Assembly: GCF_000312365.2 (NCBI RefSeq)
Contig: NZ_HG003686.1
Location: 309,366-373,365, forward strand
Source of the DNA: Anaerococcus provencensis
GTDB taxonomy: Bacteria > Bacillota > Clostridia > Tissierellales > Peptoniphilaceae
Length of the DNA: 64,000 nucleotides
Reading direction: 5' to 3'
Positions 28,132 through 36,310 of this stretch are shown here, in pieces. The notes below the pieces were generated by a model. It had not been told where the DNA came from. It saw only the letters and a program-made list of their open reading frames with translations, and did no database searches. Positions within the stretch are counted from its first letter, which is position 1; every line of letters starts with the position of its first letter. The translations under genes and the position numbers were made by a program.

Positions 28132-29907
28132 ATGGCTAATAAAAAAATTCTTACTTTATGTGCGGTGATATCCTTATCTACATTTTTGAATACAAATGTA
28201 GCAAATGCAGCTGACACATCTCCCAAAGATAATAATTATATAAATGAAAATATAGAAATCACAGATAATGATACAGAAAAATCTGCAAATGAGGAGATTA
28301 CTAATAAAGTTTCTGATCCTAAATTAGAAGAATTAAATAGCAAAGATCAAATAAGTACATTCTCGAAAGATTCATCTGAAAATGCTCCGCTTGTATATTA
28401 TAAAGACATAAATCTAGATGAGCTTTTGCCTTTATTTAAAGAGGATTACCAAAGCCCAGATACAAAACCAGACAAAGAAGAAAATAATGAAATAGCCGAA
28501 GAAAAAAAGGAAAGTCAAAGTACCTACAAGCTAAAAAATGACACCATATACCATTTAACAGACAGCAAGGAAGAAAAAGCAAAGAATACTTGGGCCAATA
28601 TTGGGGGTCATGTGTACTTTGCTGGCAAAGATGGCAAAGCCTACCAGGGCCTACAAAAAATTTCAGGCAATCAATACTACTTTGATAAAGAGTACAAATT
28701 AACTGTCGATCAAGCCTTTATAGCTGATGGCGGCAAATACTATGCAGGGCAAGATGCTACAGTCAAACTTAGGGAAAATGCCAAAAAAGGCTGGGCTGGC
28801 CTAGGAGAAAAATCATATTATTTTGATGAAAAAGGGAAATTGCTAAGAGGTCTACAAGATTTAGGCACCAATAGGTTCTACTTTGATAAAATCGATGGAC
28901 TCATGCTTAGAAATCAGATAATAAATGAAGGTTTTGACAAAATCCATACAGGAGATAATGGAGTAGCCCACTATGTGGGTTGGGATTATTACAATGGAAA
29001 ATTAGGATATTTTAATTCCAACGGTACATATTCTAAGGGTCTTAAAAAAATTGATGGTATGACTTATGGTTTTGATAACGCTGGTAAAATCTATAATCGC
29101 CAATACAAAAAAATCGACAACCAATGGTGGTATTTTAACAAATATGGCGAAGCTTCCAAATCAAACGGCAACTTCCCAAGAGGATGGGTAGGAGATAGGT
29201 ATTATTTTTCTGATGGAAAACCAGCTGAAGGAATTCAAACCATTAATGGCAAAACATATATTTTTGATGAATTAACCCTAAGAAAACAAAGAAACGTAGA
29301 AAAAGTATTCAACCACAAAAGATATAGAACAGATGGTAACGGAGTGGCAAGATATATTGGGGAAGTCAACCAGTATCCAGCTCAAGCTGGAACTAGAGGA
29401 CAATTTAGACCAGGATTTAGTAAGTATTTAAATCGCAAGACCCCATACTTTACCCAAAACGACCCTAGATGGAGGTACAAGCCATATGCTTCAGGCAATT
29501 TTGGTGGATACGCTTGTGGACCAACAGTCATGGCTATGGTTTTAAATAGAAAATTAAACAGAAACGACATTTATCCAACAACTACAGCAATAGATGCCAG
29601 ACCTTATACAGCATGGAATGGAACAGATTGGCAATATCTAATCGAAGGCCCGGAAAATTATGGATTAAAATCTTACCCAGTACCAGTAAATGAAAAAGCC
29701 TTCATCCAAGCCCTAAAGAAGAACCCAATCATAGTAAGAGTTGGCAATGGTTACTTTATAAATGCTGGGCACTATATGGTTATTGACTCCTACAAAGATG
29801 GCAAGTTCTACATTAACGATCCATTTTATTCAAAGAAAAATACTATGGAAGCTCACGACTTTTGGAGATTAAAACAAGAAGTTACTGTGGCCTGGGAGAT
29901 AAAATAA
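28132..29907 (+). CDS. Secreted C39-like peptidase with cell-wall-binding repeats
   Basis: A 591-residue protein; start at ATG 28132 (MANKKIL) after AAGGAG. A signal peptide ends near NVANA (residue 26). An acidic region follows, and from about residue 150 to 420 there are choline/glucan-binding-type repeats (GKAYQGLQKISGNQYYFD, GWAGLGEKSYYFDEKGK and similar units rich in Tyr, Phe and Gly). The last 150 residues are a Peptidase_C39_2 domain: YFTQNDPRW, catalytic Cys in GGYACGPTVMAM, His in NAGHYMVIDS and Asp in YINDPF. It is probably a wall-attached cysteine peptidase; the substrate is unknown. GTG and TTG codons upstream are not preceded by an RBS. Confidence 0.88.
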   Translation: MANKKILTLCAVISLSTFLNTNVANAADTSPKDNNYINENIEITDNDTEKSANEEITNKVSDPKLEELNSKDQISTFSKDSSENAPLVYYKDINLDELLPLFKEDYQSPDTKPDKEENNEIAEEKKESQSTYKLKNDTIYHLTDSKEEKAKNTWANIGGHVYFAGKDGKAYQGLQKISGNQYYFDKEYKLTVDQAFIADGGKYYAGQDATVKLRENAKKGWAGLGEKSYYFDEKGKLLRGLQDLGTNRFYFDKIDGLMLRNQIINEGFDKIHTGDNGVAHYVGWDYYNGKLGYFNSNGTYSKGLKKIDGMTYGFDNAGKIYNRQYKKIDNQWWYFNKYGEASKSNGNFPRGWVGDRYYFSDGKPAEGIQTINGKTYIFDELTLRKQRNVEKVFNHKRYRTDGNGVARYIGEVNQYPAQAGTRGQFRPGFSKYLNRKTPYFTQNDPRWRYKPYASGNFGGYACGPTVMAMVLNRKLNRNDIYPTTTAIDARPYTAWNGTDWQYLIEGPENYGLKSYPVPVNEKAFIQALKKNPIIVRVGNGYFINAGHYMVIDSYKDGKFYINDPFYSKKNTMEAHDFWRLKQEVTVAWEIK

Positions 29908-29961
29908 TAATTTATTAAATCTTTAATTAGGTAAATATGGTTAATCATAAGGAGGTTTGAT

Positions 29962-30255
29962 ATGGTAGCTATGACAGTGATATTGGGTCTTACCTATTTG
30001 ATACTTGGAATAAAATTCTATAATACAAAAATGCTTCACTTATTAAATGGTATCAATATTGAAAAAATAGATGACCCTGTAAAATTAGGAAAAAATGTGG
30101 GTAAAGCTTACATAATATTAGCCATTTTATTATTTTTAGAAGCAATTGCTTATAGGTCCTTTTGGCTCTCTCAAAATTCATTTGTATTTTGCCTTGTAGC
30201 AACTGTCATTCTCGGCCCTATAATAATGACTATAGTATTAAGTCAATATATTTAA
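29962..30255 (+). CDS. Small membrane protein, DUF3784-like
   Basis: A 97-residue protein with three hydrophobic segments (about 3-18, 50-66 and 75-93). The middle stretch DDPVKLGKNVGKAYIILAILLF resembles the KLGKFMGNFL-type stretch of DUF3784 proteins. AAGGAGGTTTGAT before the ATG is a near-perfect RBS. Function unknown. Followed by a terminator. Confidence 0.72.
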   Translation: MVAMTVILGLTYLILGIKFYNTKMLHLLNGINIEKIDDPVKLGKNVGKAYIILAILLFLEAIAYRSFWLSQNSFVFCLVATVILGPIIMTIVLSQYI

Positions 30256-30259
30256 CTTT

Positions 30260-30283
30260 AGCACCCTTTATGGGTGCTTTTAG
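30260..30283 (+). terminator. Terminator of the small membrane protein gene
   Basis: AGCACCC (30260-30266) pairs with GGGTGCT (30272-30278), then TTT. Confidence 0.85.
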
Positions 30284-30307
30284 TTTGCAAAAACATATAG
30301 ATATTTA

Positions 30308-30328
30308 TTTGCAAATTGGGTATAAAAT
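30308..30328 (+). promoter_or_regulatory. TTTGCAAATTGGGTATAAA motif before the MaoC gene
   Basis: This stretch is nearly identical to 51457-51475 (TTTGCAAATTGGGAATAAA), and similar to the minus-strand sequence at 21728-21743. GGGTATAAAAT would serve as a -10 region; no good -35 is visible here. Confidence 0.4.
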
Positions 30329-30346
30329 TTCCTAAGAGGTGAAGAT

Positions 30347-30790
30347 ATGTATTTTGAAGATTATAAAGTAGGTATGGTTTTTGATGACGAAATCGAGCCT
30401 ATATCATTTACAGAAGAAGAAATTATAGAATATGGCAAAAAATACGATCCAAGACCTATTCATATAGACAAAGAGGCTGCGGCGAAATCCAGATTTGGGA
30501 AAATCATTGCTCCCGGTTCTTTTGCAAATATGGCCTTTTGGGGGCAATGGGTCAAAACAGGCATAGATATGGATGGACTTGTTGCTGGCGCATGGCTAGA
30601 TGGTGGCCAGTGGATAAAGCCAGTATATGCAGATACTCTTTATGATATAAAGGTAGAAATCACTGAAAAGAAAGTAAGACGTGAAGGTGTTGATGGATTT
30701 GTGACCTATAAAATGACGGCCTACGATCCAGATCAAGAACCAGTTGTGTACTACGAAGCTACAGGTCTAGTAAATTATAATAATAAATAA
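30347..30790 (+). CDS. MaoC family dehydratase
   Basis: A 147-residue single hot-dog protein. The hydratase motif YDPRPIHIDKEAA (about residues 36-48) carries the Asp and His that activate water in R-specific enoyl-CoA hydratases, and the segment IAPGSFANMAFW follows. It probably hydrates or dehydrates a short acyl-CoA, but the substrate is unknown and no acyl-CoA genes are adjacent. AAGAGGTGAAG precedes the ATG. The metal operator of the next gene overlaps its last codons. Confidence 0.85.
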   Translation: MYFEDYKVGMVFDDEIEPISFTEEEIIEYGKKYDPRPIHIDKEAAAKSRFGKIIAPGSFANMAFWGQWVKTGIDMDGLVAGAWLDGGQWIKPVYADTLYDIKVEITEKKVRREGVDGFVTYKMTAYDPDQEPVVYYEATGLVNYNNK

Positions 30791-30820
30791 TGATTTTCAT
30801 TATCAATTGTGGGTATATAT
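30785..30820 (+). promoter_or_regulatory. Fur-family operator and promoter of the superoxide dismutase gene
   Basis: ATAATGA-TTT-TCATTAT (30786-30802) is a perfect inverted repeat; 30785-30804 is identical to 9788-9807. A promoter TTTTCA (30793-30798), 16 nt, TATATT (30815-30820) would be covered by the box. A Fur/PerR/MntR-type repressor could shut the gene off. Confidence 0.7.
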
Positions 30821-30867
30821 TAAGTGTAAATTAAAATAAAAATTAAACCATTAGGAGGTTTTATATA

Positions 30868-31482
30868 ATGCTAGAACTTAAGAAATTACCTTACGAATAT
30901 GATGCACTAGAGCCAGTTATCTCAAAAGAAACAATGACATTCCACCACGATAAGCACCATCAAGCTTATGTTGATACAGCAAATAAACTTTTGGAAGGCA
31001 CAGGCTATGAAGAAAAATCTTGTCCAAAGTGCCTATTAAAGGATATAGAAAATATAACAGATGATGCTGACAAAAAACAAAAACTTATCAACAATCTTGG
31101 CGGGGTATTAAACCACAACCTATTTTGGGATACAATGACTCCAGGTGGATCAAGTGAACCTGTTGGTGAATTGAAAAAAGCAATTGATGAAAAATTTGGA
31201 TCATTTGATGCATTCAAAAAAGAATTTGAAGAAGCAGGCAAGGGTCAATTTGGTTCAGGTTGGGCATGGCTTGTTGTAAGTGAAGAAGGTCTTGAAGTTA
31301 TCTCTACAAAAAATCAAGATAACCCAATTCTTTGCGGCAAAACACCACTTCTAGGCAACGATGTTTGGGAACATGCATACTACCTAGACTACCAAAATGC
31401 AAGGCCTAAATACTTAGAAGAATGGTGGAAGGTTGTAAATTGGGATGTGGTTGAAGAAAGATACCAAAAAAATTGCAAATAA
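30868..31482 (+). CDS. sodA: Superoxide dismutase (Mn/Fe family)
   Basis: A 204-residue enzyme. Metal ligands are His26 or His27 (TFHHDKHH), His83 (LNHNLFW), Asp165 and His169 (DVWEHAYY). Gly79/Val80 in place of the Fe-type Gln and Gln150 in STKNQDNP point to the Mn-type outer-sphere glutamine, whereas YYLDYQNARP is closer to Fe enzymes, so it may be cambialistic. Unusually, residues 45-60 include CPKC (52-55). A good AGGAGG site precedes the ATG. It removes superoxide in the cytoplasm. Confidence 0.96.
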   Translation: MLELKKLPYEYDALEPVISKETMTFHHDKHHQAYVDTANKLLEGTGYEEKSCPKCLLKDIENITDDADKKQKLINNLGGVLNHNLFWDTMTPGGSSEPVGELKKAIDEKFGSFDAFKKEFEEAGKGQFGSGWAWLVVSEEGLEVISTKNQDNPILCGKTPLLGNDVWEHAYYLDYQNARPKYLEEWWKVVNWDVVEERYQKNCK

Positions 31483-31510
31483 TATTTTGACTTAAAAATC
31501 AAATAAATGT

Positions 31511-31565
31511 AAAAAGCTTATCCTAGTTCTCAAATATTGAGATGCCATTAAGGATAAGCTTTTAT
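31511..31565 (+). terminator. Terminator of the superoxide dismutase gene
   Basis: AAAAGCTTATCCT (about 31512-31523) pairs with AGGATAAGCTTTT (31551-31563). A small inner hairpin CTCAAATATTGAG sits in the loop. Confidence 0.88.
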
Positions 31566-31628
31566 TGTTTTATTATTATGCGATTAGGAATAAATAGTTA
31601 AAATTTTGTAAAATTTTAATATCAAGTC

Positions 31629-31657
31629 TTGCAAAAAACGTTTTTATACTATATAAT
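31629..31657 (+). promoter_or_regulatory. Promoter of the serine-utilisation genes with AAAACGTTTT in the spacer
   Basis: TTGCAA (31629-31634), 17 nt, TATAAT (31652-31657). The palindrome AAAACGTTTT (31635-31644) fills the spacer. AAAACGTTTTTATA recurs before the aspartase gene at 62835-62848. The 160-nt leader that follows holds only an AT-rich hairpin (ATAAATTT-GAAA-AAATTTAT, about 31722-31745) and no ORF. Confidence 0.65.
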
Positions 31658-31825
31658 GTAGTTCTAGATTATAACTGAAGACTAGATAGATTCTAAGATT
31701 TGTTGGGGAAATGAACAATAAAATATAAATTTGAAAAAATTTATGTTTTACTGTTTTAATTTTGCCAAAAATAGGTTATAATTTAGTTGCAAAGGTTTAC
31801 ATAATAATATATATAGGAGAATTTT

Positions 31826-33058
31826 ATGGGACGTTTAAAAAACATTGGACTTGTTCCAAAACTAATCGTTGCAATCATTCTTGGTATCCTAATAGGCACA
31901 TATATGCCAGCTTGGTTTACAAGAATATTTGTAACATTTTCTAAGATCTTTGGATCATTCTTATCATTCATTATTCCATTAATGATTTTAGCTTTCGTTA
32001 CCAAGGGTATCGCAGATCTTGGTGAAGGGGCAGGAAAATTATTGGGTATAACAGTATTAATAGCATATTGTTCTACATTAGTAGCTGGAAGCTTATCATA
32101 TGTCATGGCTAGCAATATATTTCCAAAATTCATTACTTCAGCTCAAGTAGATGCTATTACAGCTTCAGAGGGAAGTGGACTTGAAGCATATTTCACAGTT
32201 CCAATAACACCATTTTTTGATGTAACTAGTGCATTAATTTTTGCATTTATGATGGGTATTGCTATTTCTTGGTTACGTAAGAATAACAAGGGTGAAGTAC
32301 TTTATAATGCGGTTTCTGAATTTAACTTAATTATTGTAAGAGTTCTTGAAGTTGCAATTGTACCAATACTACCATTTTTCATCTTAGGTAACTTCGCAGA
32401 TATGGCACATTCTGGAACAGTGTTTGCAGTACTAAGCATATTCTGGAGAATATTCCTATGCATAGTAATCCTACACCTACTTTATGTAACACTAATGTTC
32501 ATAATTTCAGGTTCTTACACAGGTAAAAACCCATTTGCTATGATTAAAAATGAAGTAAAGGGATATATGACAGCCGTTGGTACACAATCATCTGCTGCAA
32601 CAATTCCAGTAAACTTACAATGTGCAGCAAACAACGGTGTTAGCCGTGAGATTGCAGACTTCGTTGTACCTCTTGGAGCAACAGTACACATGCCAGGATC
32701 TATGATTACAATCACAGGTTGTGTATTTACAATTTTATACATGTACAACCTTCCACACTCATTTGGATTAATGCTTTCATTAATCGCAACATTGGGTGTA
32801 GCTATGGTAGCAGCACCAGGAGCACCAGGCGGGGCTGTAATGAGTGCATTGCCATTCTTACCAATAGTAGGTATTTCACCAGAATCAGCAATGGCAAGTT
32901 TGTTGATTTCTCTATATCTAACCCAAGACTCATTTGGTACAGCAGCTAACATTTCAGGGGACGTTGCAATAGCAGCAGCAGTAGATAAATTTTATAATAG
33001 AAAAATCTTAGGCAATAAGGATTGGACACCAGCACCAGTTGTTGAAAATCCAAGATAG
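31826..33058 (+). CDS. Dicarboxylate/amino acid:cation symporter (probable serine uptake)
   Basis: A 410-residue DAACS-family transporter. Eight membrane segments and two re-entrant loops are recognisable: the serine-rich loop is TQSSAATIPVN (about residues 251-261), and the second loop is AAPGAPGGAVMSALPFL. Next to the two serine dehydratase genes it most likely brings in L-serine with Na+. ATAGGAGAAT precedes the ATG. A terminator-like hairpin lies between it and sdaAB, so the downstream genes may be expressed at a lower level. Confidence 0.88.
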   Translation: MGRLKNIGLVPKLIVAIILGILIGTYMPAWFTRIFVTFSKIFGSFLSFIIPLMILAFVTKGIADLGEGAGKLLGITVLIAYCSTLVAGSLSYVMASNIFPKFITSAQVDAITASEGSGLEAYFTVPITPFFDVTSALIFAFMMGIAISWLRKNNKGEVLYNAVSEFNLIIVRVLEVAIVPILPFFILGNFADMAHSGTVFAVLSIFWRIFLCIVILHLLYVTLMFIISGSYTGKNPFAMIKNEVKGYMTAVGTQSSAATIPVNLQCAANNGVSREIADFVVPLGATVHMPGSMITITGCVFTILYMYNLPHSFGLMLSLIATLGVAMVAAPGAPGGAVMSALPFLPIVGISPESAMASLLISLYLTQDSFGTAANISGDVAIAAAVDKFYNRKILGNKDWTPAPVVENPR

Positions 33059-33083
33059 AATAAATTAGCCTTTGCAAATTAAA

Positions 33084-33118
33084 AGAAGGTAGCACAACTA
33101 TGTTTGCTACCTTTCTTT
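33084..33118 (+). terminator. Intra-operon terminator-like hairpin
   Basis: AGAAGGTAGC (33084-33094) pairs with GCTACCTTTCT (33106-33116) with one bulge and a following T-rich tract. It sits 25 nt after the transporter stop and 23 nt before the sdaAB start. Confidence 0.65.
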
Positions 33119-33140
33119 ATCAAAACATAAAGGAGATTAT

Positions 33141-33803
33141 ATGACAGTTAATGCGTCAATTTTCGATATCATAGGCCCAGTAATGGTTGGGCCAAGCTCT
33201 TCGCATACTGCAGGAGCTTGTAAAATAGCAAATGTAGCAAGAAAGATTGTTGAGCCAGGTTTCAATGAAGTTGATTTCTACTTGCACGGATCTTTCGCAG
33301 CAACCTACAAGGGTCATGGTACAAATAGAGCCTTGGTTGGTGGAGTTTTGGGCTTTGGACCAGAAGATGATAGAATCATCAATGCTTTTGAATATGCAAA
33401 AGAACAAGGCATAGCTTATGACTTCATAGAAACAGACCTTGGCGATGTTCATCCAAACACTGTAAGAATCATCTTCAAATACCCTGATGGAAGAGAACCA
33501 ATTGATATAGAAGGATCCTCAATCGGTGGTGGAGCAATAGTTATCACAAAAATTTATGGCAACAAGATAGAATATTATGCAAACAAACCAACTTTATTTA
33601 TGTCATATGGAGAGCAAAAGGGCATAATTGCCTTTGTTTCAAACATACTCTTTGACCATGGTTACAATATTCACCTAATGAAAACCATCAAAGAAGGGGA
33701 TAATGTGATGCTTGTTTGCGAACTAGACGAGCCACTAACAGAAGATGTATTGGAATTAATTAGAAAAGGTAAAGACTTTACCTTCATTAAATATTTACAA
33801 TAG
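33141..33803 (+). CDS. sdaAB: L-serine ammonia-lyase, iron-sulfur-dependent, beta subunit
   Basis: A 220-residue protein. The substrate-binding motif GPSSSHTAGAC is at about residues 17-27. A C-terminal ACT-like region (about 148-220) begins GEQKGIIAFVSNILFDHG. With the alpha subunit it deaminates L-serine to pyruvate and ammonia using an oxygen-labile [4Fe-4S] cluster, a major energy reaction in anaerobic cocci. AAAGGAGAT before the ATG. 8 nt separate it from sdaAA. Confidence 0.95.
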   Translation: MTVNASIFDIIGPVMVGPSSSHTAGACKIANVARKIVEPGFNEVDFYLHGSFAATYKGHGTNRALVGGVLGFGPEDDRIINAFEYAKEQGIAYDFIETDLGDVHPNTVRIIFKYPDGREPIDIEGSSIGGGAIVITKIYGNKIEYYANKPTLFMSYGEQKGIIAFVSNILFDHGYNIHLMKTIKEGDNVMLVCELDEPLTEDVLELIRKGKDFTFIKYLQ

Positions 33804-33811
33804 GAAGAATT

Positions 33812-34690
33812 ATGCTTACAAAATTTGAATTATTAAAAGAAAGATGCCAAGAAGAAAACTTAACTTTGTGGGAACTATCCATAAAAGATGAAATAGAAAA
33901 TACAAAAAAAACTGAAGAAGAAATATTTGATAGACTTCAAAGAACACTTGATATAATGAAAGAATCTTCACATCAAGCCCTTGATGTAGCTGTAACATCA
34001 GTAACAGGTATGACAGGTGGCAATGCAAAGACCATGAATGATTATTTCTTGGGAGGAGAATCAATACTTGGGGAAACTGCAGCAAAAGCTATGGCTATGG
34101 CCCTATCAACAAGTGAAGTAAACGCAGCTATGGGTAGGATAGTAGCAGCTCCAACAGCAGGAGCATCAGGAATCCTTCCTGCAACACTTATGACCATGTA
34201 TCACAAATACGGTTATGACGATAGAAAACTAATGGAAGCCATGCTAGTAGCAACCCAAATTGGCCAAGTAATATTTGACAATGCAACCTTTGCAGGAGCA
34301 GAAGGTGGATGCCAAGCAGAAACAGGATCAGCAGCAGCAATGGCAGCAGCTGCAGCAGTGTATCTTCGTGGATATGATATAGAAACTCAAGGAAAAGCTG
34401 CAACTTGTGCCCTACTAAACATCATGGGCCTAGTATGTGACCCAATCGGTGGCATGGTAGAATTCCCATGTAACCTTAGAAATGCAAACGGCGTAATGAA
34501 TGCCCTAGCAAGTGCTGACATGGCTATGGCCGGAGTAACTATGTATGTAACATTTGATGAAGCAGTAGAAGCTATGAAGAGAGTAGGAGATAGCCTACCA
34601 CACGGACTTAGAGAAACAGGAGAAGGTGGTATAGCAGTATGCCCATCTGCCCTAAAACTAAGAGCAAAATATATTGACGGTACAATGTAA
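33812..34690 (+). CDS. sdaAA: L-serine ammonia-lyase, iron-sulfur-dependent, alpha subunit
   Basis: A 292-residue catalytic subunit. The glycine/alanine-rich core includes AAPTAGASGILPATLM. Cluster cysteines are in AEGGCQAETGSA, GLVCDPIGG and EFPCNL, the three-Cys pattern of the family. It partners the preceding beta subunit. GGAAGAATT precedes the ATG. A terminator follows immediately. Confidence 0.96.
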   Translation: MLTKFELLKERCQEENLTLWELSIKDEIENTKKTEEEIFDRLQRTLDIMKESSHQALDVAVTSVTGMTGGNAKTMNDYFLGGESILGETAAKAMAMALSTSEVNAAMGRIVAAPTAGASGILPATLMTMYHKYGYDDRKLMEAMLVATQIGQVIFDNATFAGAEGGCQAETGSAAAMAAAAAVYLRGYDIETQGKAATCALLNIMGLVCDPIGGMVEFPCNLRNANGVMNALASADMAMAGVTMYVTFDEAVEAMKRVGDSLPHGLRETGEGGIAVCPSALKLRAKYIDGTM

Positions 34691-34698
34691 AATTTGTG

Positions 34699-34727
34699 AG
34701 TGAGCCAAGTATGGCTTGCTCTTTTTT
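34699..34727 (+). terminator. Terminator of the serine operon
   Basis: AGTGAGCCA and TGGCTTGCT flank a 4-nt loop (34700-34720), then CTTTTTTT. Confidence 0.88.
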
Positions 34728-34818
34728 TGCCCAATTTTAAATTGGTCTATTGATTGACAAACAAAGTATCTTAGCATAAAATAATGATAAATAATAAATT
34801 AACAAAAGGAGAAAAATT

Positions 34819-35973
34819 ATGACAATGAAAGCTTACAGTGTACCAAGAGTTATTGTTCACGGTGAAAATTCCCTAGATTATCTAAAAGAACTTGATGGCA
34901 AAAAAGCTACTATAGTTACTGGTGGCTCTTCTATGAAAAGGTTTGGTTTTTTGGACAAGGCCAAAGAAATCCTTGAAGAAGGTGGTATGGAAGTTCAAAT
35001 AATAGATGGAGTTGAGCCAGATCCTTCTATACAAACTTGCAAGGACGGCGGAGCAAAGATGTTAGAATTTAATCCAGATTGGATAATTGCCCTAGGCGGT
35101 GGATCTGCTATGGACGCTGCTAAGGTAATGTGGGTTTATTACGAACATCCTGACTATGACTTTGCTAAACTTGCTAATTTCGAAAATCCACCACTAAGAA
35201 ATAAGGCAAAGATGGCTTGTATTGCATCAACATCTGGTACAGCATCAGAAATAACAGCATTTTCTGTAATCACAGATACAGAAAACAAGATCAAATACCC
35301 ACTAGTTCACGCAGACTTTGTTCCTGATGTAGCTATAGTTGATCCAGAAATCCCAGCTAAGATGCCTCCACTTATCACAGCTCAAACAGGTATGGATGTT
35401 ATGACCCATGCAGTTGAAGCATATGTTTCAACAAGTGCCGATGACTACACATCACCTCATGCCCTAAAGGCAATAGAACTTGTATTTGAAAACCTAAAGA
35501 AAGCCTATGATAATGGAGAAGACCTAGAAGCGAGAGAAAAGATGCACGACGCTTCAACCCTTGCAGGTATGGCATTTTCAAATGCATCTCTTGGTATAGT
35601 TCACTCCATGGCTCATAAAATTGGCGGTATTTTCCACCTAACCCACGGAGAGGCCAATGCTATTATGCTACCTTATATCATTGATTACAATAGAAAATCA
35701 ACTGATAAATACGATGAATTAGAAAAACTACTTGGTATTGATGATATAGCAGAAGAAATCAGAAAATTAAATGCATCAGTAGGAATTTCAGCAAATATCA
35801 AAGATGGAAAAAATACCGTAATTGAAGAAAAAGACTTCGAAGAAGTATTAGATGAAATGAGCAAAAATGCCTTTGCCGATGCTTGTACACTAACAAACCC
35901 AAGAGAAACATCAGCTGAAGATATAAAGAAAATATATAAAGCAGCTTATTACGGAGAAAAGATAGATTTCTAG
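34819..35973 (+). CDS. Iron-containing alcohol dehydrogenase
   Basis: A 384-residue group III alcohol dehydrogenase. The NAD-binding segment is GGGSAMDAAKVMW. Metal ligands are an Asp near the ITAQTGMDVMTHAVEAY region, its His, and the two histidines of LGIVHSMAHKIGGIFHLTHG. It reduces an aldehyde to an alcohol (butanol or ethanol type) to recycle NADH in the cytoplasm. AAAAGGAG precedes the ATG. Transcription probably ends in or near the MITE downstream. Confidence 0.94.
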   Translation: MTMKAYSVPRVIVHGENSLDYLKELDGKKATIVTGGSSMKRFGFLDKAKEILEEGGMEVQIIDGVEPDPSIQTCKDGGAKMLEFNPDWIIALGGGSAMDAAKVMWVYYEHPDYDFAKLANFENPPLRNKAKMACIASTSGTASEITAFSVITDTENKIKYPLVHADFVPDVAIVDPEIPAKMPPLITAQTGMDVMTHAVEAYVSTSADDYTSPHALKAIELVFENLKKAYDNGEDLEAREKMHDASTLAGMAFSNASLGIVHSMAHKIGGIFHLTHGEANAIMLPYIIDYNRKSTDKYDELEKLLGIDDIAEEIRKLNASVGISANIKDGKNTVIEEKDFEEVLDEMSKNAFADACTLTNPRETSAEDIKKIYKAAYYGEKIDF

Positions 35974-35996
35974 TAAATCACTCATTAAATAGAAAT

Positions 35997-36145
35997 GGGG
36001 ATGTTGCAAATTGATATGTATATATAGTTCCATCACTGGAGTGCACTATCAGAAAGTTTGAACTTTAGCCAGTCGGCTGACAGAGACCTTTCTGGTAGGG
36101 TGCTCGAATGATATAGGAACGATTTATCTATTTTGCAACAGCCCC
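35997..36145 (-). mobile_element. MITE-like element, copy 2 (149 bp, inverted relative to copy 1)
   Basis: Read on the minus strand it starts GGGGCTGTTGCAAA and ends TTTGCAACATCCCC, with one mismatch in the terminal repeats. Its body matches 1197-1370 closely (TAAATCGTTCCTATATCATT and AGTGCACTCCA are shared). It has only one central hairpin, AGCC-AGTC-GGCT (36068-36079), where copy 1 has two. No target-site duplication is evident. It lies 23 nt after the alcohol dehydrogenase stop and may act as its terminator. Confidence 0.8.
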
Positions 36146-36213
36146 TATTTTATTTCTAGGTAGATATAAATAAATCACCGGAGATATTTTTTTCCTCTTA
36201 TTTTTACATTTTA

Positions 36214-36300
36214 CTCACCACAGCTCAACATTGCTCACCACAGCTCAACATTGCTCACCACAGCTCAACATTGCTCACCACAGCTCAACATTGCTCACCA
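36214..36300. repeat. 20-bp tandem repeat, four units plus a partial one
   Basis: CAGCTCAACATTGCTCACCA is repeated four times without change (36221-36300), preceded by a partial unit at 36214-36220. The array ends 10 nt from the stop codon of the AlbA_2 gene. The units are contiguous with no spacers, so it is not CRISPR. Since 20 is not a multiple of three, copy-number change would shift any frame crossing it. With the MITE this accounts for the gene-free 35974-36310. Confidence 0.95.
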
Positions 36301-36310
36301 AATCAAAATA

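Noticed and set aside
31660..31825. Riboswitch or T-box in the serine transporter leader
   Set aside because: No conserved T-box bulge or known riboswitch motif; only an AT-rich hairpin is visible.
36214..36300. Possible CRISPR array
   Set aside because: The 20-bp units are contiguous without spacers and no cas gene is near.
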